In this document: in pieces, positions 1-5,563 of the stretch
How positions within the stretch are numbered: the first letter of the stretch is position 1
Layout: each line of letters opens with the position of its first letter
Assembly (NCBI GenBank): GCA_003542955.1
Contig: DPJP01000210.1
Coordinates: 14,284-19,846 of the forward strand
Source of the DNA: Armatimonadota bacterium
GTDB taxonomy: Bacteria > Armatimonadota > Zipacnadia > Zipacnadales > UBA11051
DNA length: 5,563 nt
Direction: 5' to 3'
Position numbers and translations under genes: made by a program
The notes under the pieces: model-generated
What the model was told of the DNA's origin: nothing
Seen by the model: only the letters and a program-made list of their open reading frames with translations
Databases searched by the model: none

Positions 1-2
1 GG

Positions 3-1727
3 GGCAACACACTGGTGCTGGAGCACCGCATGCCCGATGTGCCTGAGTTGTACCGGATGCTGGAGGAGACCGTGCGGGCCAACCCCGAGATACTCGGCGC
101 CGCCATCGCCCTCGACCCCAAGCATGAGCCGCCCGCGCCGGCCGGCTATGTGGCGCCGTATGCCTACCGAAGTGGCAGTAGCATCGCCACCAAGGATCTG
201 GGGGAGGGCGACTACGCCTACGACACCTGGGACTGGTTCACCCGGCCCCGCAGCAGCGCGAACCCCGTCTGGAGTGAGCCGTACTTCGATGTCGGCGGGG
301 GAGACGCACTGATGGTGACATACTCCGCCCCCGTCTTCGCCGATGGCGACCCCAACCGCTTCGTTGCCGTGGCCACGGCCGACATCTCGCTTGAATGGCT
401 CACTGACCTGCTTGCCAGGCTTCGCCTGGGGAGCGGCTACGCTTTTGTGATCTCCCGCACCGGAGCTTTCGTCTCGCACCCGATGCACAGCATGATCATG
501 AATGAGACCATCTTCACCGTCGCCGACCGCGAGAATGATCCGAGCATGCGCGATGTCGGGCGGCGCATGCTCGGCGGCGAGACCGGCTTCGTCCGCTACC
601 ACAGCATCATGACCGGAGAGCCGGGCTGGCTCGCCTTTGCGCCGCTGCGCCGCTCCGGCGGCTCACTGGGTCTGGTATTCACCGAGGCCGATATCATGTC
701 GCAGGTCGCGGCGCTGAGTCACGCATCAGCTGGCTACGGCGCCGTGGGCGTTATCCTGCTGGCACTGATCATCCGGCTGATTGCGCTTTCGATCACCCGC
801 CCCATCCAGCGCCTGGAGGCCGCCACCCGGGCGCTGGGCTCGGGCGACCTGGACACGCCGCTCCCGGCGTGCTCCGGCGATGATGAGATCAGCCGCCTCA
901 GTCGTGCATTCGGGGCCATGCGCACGAGCCTGAAAGAGCACATCGAGCAGTTGCGGGAGACCACCGCCGCCAGGGAGCGCATTGAGAGCGAACTGCAGAC
1001 CGCGCGCTCGATCCAGATGAGCCTGGTCCCGAAGACCTTTCCGCCGTTCCCGGACCGGCGGGAGTTCGACCTCTACGCTCTGCTCGAGCCTGCCCGGGAG
1101 ATCGGCGGCGATTACTACGATTTCTTCATGCCCGACGATGACCACCTGTGCCTGGCCGTCTGCGATGTCTCCGGCAAGGGTATGCCCGCGGCCCTGTTCA
1201 TGGCAGTCACGCGCACACTGCTCAGGGGGTTGTATGAGCCGGGTATCGGTCCCGCCTCCTGGATCGCGCGCCTCAACGGCGCGCTCGCCCAGGAGAACGA
1301 CGCCGCCATGTTCGTCACGGTCTTTCTCGCCGTAGTCAACCTCAAAGATGGTGCGTGTGTGTTTGCCCGCGGCGGCCACAACCCACCCCTGCTGCTTCGC
1401 GCGGACGGGGCGGTCGAGGTGCTTCCCGCGATTGATGGGCCGGTTGTGGGCGTGATGGAAGACGCCGAGTTCGCGGAAGCCACGACCACCATTCAGCCGG
1501 GTGACACGCTGTTTGCATATACCGACGGAGTCACAGAAGCCATGGACGTCGCCGATGAGATGTTCGGCCTGGAACGCACGGCGGCCGAATTGAGCCGTGT
1601 TGAGGGCCGGTCCTGCGAGCAACTCATTCATGACATCCGAGGTGCGCTCGAGACGCATGCCGGTGGCGCCCCGCAGTCGGATGACATCACAATGCTGGCT
1701 TTGCGGCTGCTCGCAACGGTGCGATGA
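3..1727 (+). CDS. dCache-HAMP-SpoIIE (RsbU-like) PP2C serine phosphatase, 5' partial
   Basis: This is a membrane-bound sensor protein phosphatase. Proteins of this type dephosphorylate anti-sigma-factor antagonists (STAS proteins) in partner-switching pathways. The frame is open to the left edge, so the start lies upstream; GTG at 15 is only the first internal start codon, and residues here count from it. Residues 1-235 look like an extracytoplasmic dCache domain (W-D-W-F at 72-75, PYFDVG at 89-94, the second Cache strand near GYAFVISRTG at 141-150). The transmembrane helix is about 241-259, HAMP about 253-309 and a coiled-coil linker about 310-338, ending in ARSIQMSLVP. The PP2C domain spans about 350-568 and keeps its metal-binding motifs: GGDYYDF (364-370, Asp366), DVSGKGMPAA (384-393), GGHNPP (453-458), YTDGVTEA (502-509) and QSDDITM (554-560). 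All expected acidic residues are present, so it is probably active. The first transmembrane helix must lie upstream. The sensed ligand and the STAS partner cannot be told. It ends at TGA 1725-1727. Confidence 0.93.
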   Translation, partial: GNTLVLEHRMPDVPELYRMLEETVRANPEILGAAIALDPKHEPPAPAGYVAPYAYRSGSSIATKDLGEGDYAYDTWDWFTRPRSSANPVWSEPYFDVGGGDALMVTYSAPVFADGDPNRFVAVATADISLEWLTDLLARLRLGSGYAFVISRTGAFVSHPMHSMIMNETIFTVADRENDPSMRDVGRRMLGGETGFVRYHSIMTGEPGWLAFAPLRRSGGSLGLVFTEADIMSQVAALSHASAGYGAVGVILLALIIRLIALSITRPIQRLEAATRALGSGDLDTPLPACSGDDEISRLSRAFGAMRTSLKEHIEQLRETTAARERIESELQTARSIQMSLVPKTFPPFPDRREFDLYALLEPAREIGGDYYDFFMPDDDHLCLAVCDVSGKGMPAALFMAVTRTLLRGLYEPGIGPASWIARLNGALAQENDAAMFVTVFLAVVNLKDGACVFARGGHNPPLLLRADGAVEVLPAIDGPVVGVMEDAEFAEATTTIQPGDTLFAYTDGVTEAMDVADEMFGLERTAAELSRVEGRSCEQLIHDIRGALETHAGGAPQSDDITMLALRLLATVR

Positions 1728-1739
1728 TCCGCCGATGAC

Positions 1740-1780
1740 GATTGACCTCGCCTACACGCCGCGCGCGAACCCGGTCAATC
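1740..1780. repeat. 8-bp inverted repeat in the intergenic gap
   Basis: GATTGACC at 1740-1747 is matched exactly by its reverse complement GGTCAATC at 1773-1780. The 25-base spacer puts the arm centres 33 bp apart, close to three helical turns. It begins 12 bases after the phosphatase stop codon. It could be a DNA operator with spaced half-sites or an RNA stem. The right arm overlaps the 5' arm and loop of the neighbouring hairpin at 1761-1803, so both stems cannot form fully at once. The symmetry is seen directly; any function is inference. Confidence 0.4.
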
Positions 1781-1803
1781 CGGCCGGGTGACGTCTCGCG
1801 CGC
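1761..1803 (+). terminator. Strong G+C-rich two-part hairpin, possible terminator without a U-tract
   Basis: GCGCGCGA (1761-1768) pairs perfectly with TCGCGCGC (1796-1803). Directly inside it, ACCCGG (1769-1774) pairs with CCGGGT (1784-1789). This gives 14 base pairs with a 9-base loop (1775-1783) and a 6-base bulge GACGTC (1790-1795) on the 3' side. Its place between two same-strand genes suits a transcription terminator or a structure that protects the 3' end of the phosphatase mRNA. No run of T follows (CGTCATGTACGG), so it does not match a classical intrinsic terminator. It could also act in the leader of the downstream gene. The structure is certain on paper; the role is open. Confidence 0.4.
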
Positions 1804-1833
1804 CGTCATGTACGGATAGTGCTGTGAGATGGG

Positions 1834-1839
1834 AGGAGG
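1834..1839 (+). promoter_or_regulatory. Ribosome binding site AGGAGG for the large exported protein
   Basis: A perfect AGGAGG Shine-Dalgarno core sits 5 bases before ATG 1845. It decides the start of the downstream gene over the in-frame GTG at 1824, which has no comparable site and would place extra residues ahead of the basic signal-peptide start. The in-frame sequence upstream is closed by TGA at 1743. I see no convincing -35/-10 promoter pair between 1728 and 1830. Confidence 0.85.
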
Positions 1840-1844
1840 GCATC

Positions 1845-4800
1845 ATGCGAAATCGACGTTCGGCCGTGGTCATTGGGTGTGTCGCTCTGGTGGTCGCGAT
1901 AGGTGTTCTGGAGGCCGACGATGCCCACGTCGGACCGAACCTGGCGCGCAACGGCTCCATGGAACATGGACAGGGCGAGGCCGTCGACGACTGGCGCTTC
2001 TGGGGCTGGGCCCCGGAGGGCGAGCCCCGCACGGCACGTGGCGAGTGGGACCGCACCGTCGCGCGGACGGGCTCTGCATCTCTCAAGATCATCAACGACG
2101 GCCCGAAGGATGTCGGCACATGGTGCAACCGGCAGGACGACGGCTTCATCCCGGTCGAAGCGGGCAGGGTCTACACGGTCAGCGCCTGGATGATGGTCGA
2201 GTCGGTCGATACTCGACCATCCACGGCATTCCGCTGCGGCTTCTGCACCATTGGTGCGGATGGCAAGCCGGAGTACTTCCCGGCTGAGACCCGCAAGCAG
2301 ATCGACCCTGCGCATGCCGCCTTCACAGAGGGCGGCGTCTGGCGACGCCTCGCCGTGGCCGCCAAGGCCCCGCAGAGCGCCACCCACATCGGTATGGACA
2401 TTGATCTGATCGGCAAAGGTGTTGCGTGGATCGACGATGTCAGCGTGACGGAGGGCTATGATGTCGCCGCGTTTGGTGGGAAGACGCCGGCCCCCGGCGT
2501 CACCATTGCGCAGACGCTGGACACCGACCCAGCGGCCGCCGATACCCCGCTCTCGGTATCCGTGCAGGTGAGCAATCCGCTTGTCGTCCGCGAGTTCACC
2601 CTCGAGTGCGAGGTCATCGACTACTACTTCCGCCCGTCGGTCTTCAGGGAGACGCTGCAGATGGCGGCCGACGAGGTGCGGGACGTGGTTATCGACCTGG
2701 ATGCCGCGACGCGTGAGCGGCTGTTCACCATGCGCGAGCAGTCGGGAGCCAACTCGGGGCGGATCGTCGTCGCTCTGAGTAGCGCGGGCGAGGTTGTCGC
2801 CAGGGCCGCGGGCAGCTACGCCTTCAAGAACCGAGTCAGGGAGTACGAGTCACTCCCGCCGCTGCCGGCCACGACGGAACGTATCGACGATATCTTCGCC
2901 GAGCAGAGGCTCGTCGATGTCATCAATTGCGCCGACCCCAACGACCCACACCCGTACATGGAAGGCGGGCGCGGGATGGGCTCAAAGAGCACCGGCGCGG
3001 TGCCCAACGAGGACTGGAAGGAGCTCTACCGCGAGACGCTCCCGGCGTTCACCAGCGTCGAGACCGTCTTGGGTAAGCAGTTCAGAGTCACCCATGGGTG
3101 GGGGTGGTTTGGCTACAAGTTCAACAGGCAGGGCCTCAAGCCCGGGGCCGCGTATGTTGCCGTGCTGGAGTACCCCGAGGACACCGGCCGTACCTACACG
3201 GTCTTCAATACCGGCATCTCGATCAGCCTCGTCGGGGGCTATGGCTTCCACACCGGCAGGACTCTCGGTGACCACTGGACGCGTACGCTGAACTCCGAGT
3301 ACACCGACTACCCCCTGAGCGGGAAGGTCGAGCGCTGGTACAGCGTCTTCCACCTGGGAGACACGACGTGGGCCCCCGGCGATCCGTGGCAGCCGGCAGC
3401 CACCCGCGCGCAGGGCGTTGATGGCTTCTGGTTCATCGTCGGCGGCGTGGGACCGAGCCAGGACCCACTGGCCTCGGGCGCGGCGGTCAGCACAATCAAG
3501 CTCTACGAGATCACCGACATGACCGCGCTGTTTCCGAAGATCGAAGAGCCGCCGCTGGAGTTGGGCCGGCGGGAGCTGATTGTGACGGCCGAGAGCGACG
3601 GGCTCACGAAGTACCTCACAGATGAACAGGCTCAGGCGAGGTGGGCGCAGGTGCGGCTCCATGACGCGCGCTTCATGGGCCTCAGCGGCATCTCGCCCAA
3701 CGGCAAGACCGATCTCAAGCCGCTGCTGAGAGTCAACGCTGAGCAGCATCTGGGACTGAAGGTATTCCCGCGCTGGATGACCGAGCGCGACTTCCTCGCG
3801 CGCATCGGCGTCCCCCCCGAGGCGCTCGCGAAGAACGCAGACGGCGAGTCGGCGGCCGTCGGGATGGCACACGTACTCGAGGAGGTCCCCGACATCCTCC
3901 ATCCGGCGACGCTGCGCGATGCCCTGCGGCTGATCACGGAGGAACTGGGGCCGCGGCTGGACGATCCGGCGTTCAGCGGGTTGATGCTCTACCGACACTA
4001 CGGGACCTCGATCCCCATCAGCTTCAGCGACTACGCACTCGCGTTGTATGAGAATGAGACGGGAGTCAGCATCCCCGGAAACGATGGAGCGGCACGCCGC
4101 GACTGGCTGCTTGCCAACAAGAAGAACGAGTATTACCAGTGGTGGTATGCCCAGAAGCGCGACTTCCTCCTGGCCATCCGCGACCACCTGCAGGCACTCC
4201 GGGCGGATCTGAAGCTCTACTACTTCCCGTGGCATAGTGATGATGACTACCCATTCGCCTGCGGGCGGCTGCGCTACTCTGGGTTCCCGCAGATGGACAG
4301 CATCTACGTTCCCGGCACCAACATCCTGCTCGTGCCGAGCTTCACCGTGCCGCCCGAGAAGTGGACACCCGAAGAGCAGAAGAACCCCGCACTCGCCCGG
4401 AGATACTACCGGGAGGTCATCGCTCCCGAACTGCAGGGCAAGGTCACCATCGAGGATGTGCTCTACGGGCGCTACAAGGACATGCCCGAGTTCTGGGGCG
4501 CACCGCGCAGTGGCGAACTGCCGCACCTGCTCTACCCACACCAGATGGACCTCGTGGCGATGCTGACAGAGCCCGGCGGCATGTACGCGCACAAGGTCGG
4601 CTTCAATCCGAGGCTGTTCAAGCAGGACGAGGGCTTCGTCTACTGGGCTCCCGTGCGGCATCGTTTCACCGCCGACAATCCGGAGCTGCTGGAGCTGTTC
4701 CGTACCGGCGAGGGCTCGGCGGTGGCTGTCCACATGCCGTACAACGAGGAGACCAGCCATCTCAACGTCCCCAGCATCCACGGTGCGCACGGGGTCGAGC

Positions 4801-5563
4801 ACGGCGGGCCGTTCTGCATGATGGAGGAGGTCCTCGCGATGGCCCACAGCGACCCCACGCACATCATGGAGAGCATGTGGGAGCCGCTCAAGCGCGGCTT
4901 CCCGCAGTATGCGCGGGCCTTCGCGCAGGCTTACCGGGCGCTGCCGGCTGTGCCATCGACCGTGTTGGCCGACGCCGTCACACCTGCGGATGAAGCCATC
5001 GTGGTCCGGTCATACGAGACCGACTACGGTCACTACCTGGCTGTCATCAACCGGGCCTTCGACTACAGGGAGCGGACGGTGACATTGGCCTTCAAGCCCG
5101 CGGTCAGCGCCGTCGACCGTGTTGTCAACCTCGGCACCGGAGAGACGGTGCCGCTCCAGCAGGCTGCCGACGGCCGCATCGAGATCGAGCTGACACCTCC
5201 GACGATGTCGCTGACCAGCCTCCACGTCATCGACCGTACGCCGCGCGCGGTGGTTCGTGACGTCATCGTCTCCCCGGCTACCTTCTCACCCAACGGTGAC
5301 GGCCGGCACGACACAGTCAGTATAGCCGGGCGCACGGTCGTACAGGTCACTGAAGGCCGCTGGACGGCCGATGTGCGCAACGCCGCCGGCACCACCGTTC
5401 GCCGCTTCGAGGGCGACGTCCCCGGTGTCGAGTTCACATGGGATGGCACCGATCAGGCCGGCGCACGCTGCCCTGATGGCGAGTACGACATACGCCTGAG
5501 CGTGAGCGCATTCCCGGGTATCGCCTACAGCAAGCGGGTGTTCGTCGATACCACGCCACCACA
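1845..5563 (+). CDS. Large secreted multimodular protein, probable orphan glycoside-hydrolase-like enzyme, 3' partial
   Basis: The frame stays open from ATG 1845 to the window end (1239 complete codons, no stop); I checked the phase at several points. Modules, by residue: (1) signal peptide 1-24, basic MRNRR then a hydrophobic stretch 7-22, with possible cleavage after LEA. (2) Jelly roll 32-203 like CBM4/9/16 carbohydrate-binding modules, from NLARNGSMEHG to the closing strand WIDDVSV (195-201). (3) Ig-like beta region about 215-335. (4) Second jelly-roll-like module about 345-557, with DPHPY (367-371), EYPEDTGR (442-449) and a closing strand ending near KLYEI. (5) Alpha/beta region about 575-1040, read as a TIM barrel, with SFSDYALALYENETG (726-740), WWYAQKRDF (766-774), YYFPWHSDDDYP (792-803), TEPGG (Glu909 in 908-912), HMPYNEETS (963-971) and VEHGGPFCMMEE (984-995). 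(6) Beta-sandwich about 1045-1130. (7) FlgD/CHU_C-like Ig domain from 1139, with SPNGDG at 1148-1153 and WDGTDQAG, then VDTTPP running off the edge. I recognise no named family for module 5. Enzyme activity on glycans is inferred from module order; the C-terminal part may serve surface attachment or secretion. Confidence 0.85.
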   Translation, partial: MRNRRSAVVIGCVALVVAIGVLEADDAHVGPNLARNGSMEHGQGEAVDDWRFWGWAPEGEPRTARGEWDRTVARTGSASLKIINDGPKDVGTWCNRQDDGFIPVEAGRVYTVSAWMMVESVDTRPSTAFRCGFCTIGADGKPEYFPAETRKQIDPAHAAFTEGGVWRRLAVAAKAPQSATHIGMDIDLIGKGVAWIDDVSVTEGYDVAAFGGKTPAPGVTIAQTLDTDPAAADTPLSVSVQVSNPLVVREFTLECEVIDYYFRPSVFRETLQMAADEVRDVVIDLDAATRERLFTMREQSGANSGRIVVALSSAGEVVARAAGSYAFKNRVREYESLPPLPATTERIDDIFAEQRLVDVINCADPNDPHPYMEGGRGMGSKSTGAVPNEDWKELYRETLPAFTSVETVLGKQFRVTHGWGWFGYKFNRQGLKPGAAYVAVLEYPEDTGRTYTVFNTGISISLVGGYGFHTGRTLGDHWTRTLNSEYTDYPLSGKVERWYSVFHLGDTTWAPGDPWQPAATRAQGVDGFWFIVGGVGPSQDPLASGAAVSTIKLYEITDMTALFPKIEEPPLELGRRELIVTAESDGLTKYLTDEQAQARWAQVRLHDARFMGLSGISPNGKTDLKPLLRVNAEQHLGLKVFPRWMTERDFLARIGVPPEALAKNADGESAAVGMAHVLEEVPDILHPATLRDALRLITEELGPRLDDPAFSGLMLYRHYGTSIPISFSDYALALYENETGVSIPGNDGAARRDWLLANKKNEYYQWWYAQKRDFLLAIRDHLQALRADLKLYYFPWHSDDDYPFACGRLRYSGFPQMDSIYVPGTNILLVPSFTVPPEKWTPEEQKNPALARRYYREVIAPELQGKVTIEDVLYGRYKDMPEFWGAPRSGELPHLLYPHQMDLVAMLTEPGGMYAHKVGFNPRLFKQDEGFVYWAPVRHRFTADNPELLELFRTGEGSAVAVHMPYNEETSHLNVPSIHGAHGVEHGGPFCMMEEVLAMAHSDPTHIMESMWEPLKRGFPQYARAFAQAYRALPAVPSTVLADAVTPADEAIVVRSYETDYGHYLAVINRAFDYRERTVTLAFKPAVSAVDRVVNLGTGETVPLQQAADGRIEIELTPPTMSLTSLHVIDRTPRAVVRDVIVSPATFSPNGDGRHDTVSIAGRTVVQVTEGRWTADVRNAAGTTVRRFEGDVPGVEFTWDGTDQAGARCPDGEYDIRLSVSAFPGIAYSKRVFVDTTPP
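2192..2221. repeat. Perfect 11-bp inverted repeat inside the large gene
   Basis: GATGGTCGAGT (2192-2202) is followed after 8 bases (CGGTCGAT, 2203-2210) by its exact reverse complement ACTCGACCATC (2211-2221). It falls in the first carbohydrate-binding-like module, across codons for MVESVDTRPS. The spacer repeats the GGTCGA core once more, so the core occurs twice directly and once inverted within 30 bases. As RNA it would form a stable stem-loop about 350 bases into the message. No T-run follows, so an intragenic terminator is unlikely. Confidence 0.5.

Noticed and set aside
415..429. Tight 6-bp hairpin CCAGGC-TTC-GCCTGG
   Set aside because: It is short and within the phosphatase coding sequence, with no T-run or other signal beside it.
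726..1658. 310-codon open frame on the minus strand
   Set aside because: It is antisense to the HAMP and PP2C part of the phosphatase, whose catalytic motifs fix the true frame.
1742..1820. Possible promoter: TTGACC at 1742-1747, or GTGACG at 1789-1794 with TACGGATAGT downstream
   Set aside because: TTGACC has no -10 at a fitting distance. The second pair is a weak match to -10, and TTGACC is explained by the inverted repeat.
1872..1880. Lipobox-like VIGC at residues 9-12 of the large protein
   Set aside because: It comes too early, with only a few hydrophobic residues before Cys12, and the hydrophobic stretch continues after it. An ordinary signal peptide fits better.
1829..2287. 152-codon plus-strand frame starting at ATG 1829
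   Set aside because: Its start overlaps the AGGAGG site that serves ATG 1845, and the product is rich in Arg and Gly without any domain, as expected of an out-of-frame reading.
1806..2387. 193-codon open frame on the minus strand
   Set aside because: It overlaps the start of the large gene on the opposite strand and shows no family features or convincing ribosome binding site.
2982..4862. 626-codon open frame on the minus strand
   Set aside because: It lies fully antisense to the large exported gene, has no recognisable domain, and its composition is that of complement shadow in G+C-rich coding DNA. The plus-strand frame has a signal peptide, clear modules and a ribosome binding site.
5132..5153. 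7-bp inverted repeat CGGCACC/GGTGCCG with 8-base loop
   Set aside because: Stems of this length are expected by chance in several places in a G+C-rich window of this size, and it lies inside coding sequence.

Overview
This G+C-rich bacterial window carries two long genes on the plus strand, and both are cut by the window edges. The first (to 1727) is the 3' part of a membrane sensor phosphatase with dCache, transmembrane, HAMP and SpoIIE/RsbU-type PP2C modules. The second begins at ATG 1845 behind a perfect AGGAGG ribosome binding site and stays open to the last base: at least 1239 codons with no stop. It encodes a very large exported multimodular protein that looks like an orphan glycoside-hydrolase-type enzyme. 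No RNA gene, insertion sequence, CRISPR array or phage gene is visible.

Layout: 3-1727 is the sensor phosphatase. 1728-1844 is a 117-base gap holding two interlocking inverted repeats and the ribosome binding site. 1845-5563 is the exported protein: signal peptide, carbohydrate-binding-like jelly roll, Ig-like linker, a second jelly-roll-like module, a large probable TIM-barrel region, a C-terminal beta-sandwich, then a FlgD/CHU_C-like Ig domain with an SPNGDG motif that leads into a sequence beyond the window. A strong 11-bp hairpin lies inside this gene at 2192-2221. Long reading frames on the minus strand across both genes are shadows of G+C-rich coding sequence.

The organism cannot be named from sequence alone. 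High G+C, a RsbU-type partner-switching phosphatase and a giant modular secreted carbohydrate-active-like protein with a FlgD-like C-terminal domain would fit free-living polysaccharide degraders such as Armatimonadota, Planctomycetota or related uncultured phyla. This is an inference with low confidence.

The two genes point the same way but are separated by a strong hairpin, and the second has its own ribosome binding site. A functional link (environmental sensing by the phosphatase, extracellular glycan processing by the second protein) is possible but not shown. Nothing here is a clear new multi-gene system. The best candidates for novelty are the unassigned catalytic-like region of the large protein and the paired alternative hairpins between the genes.
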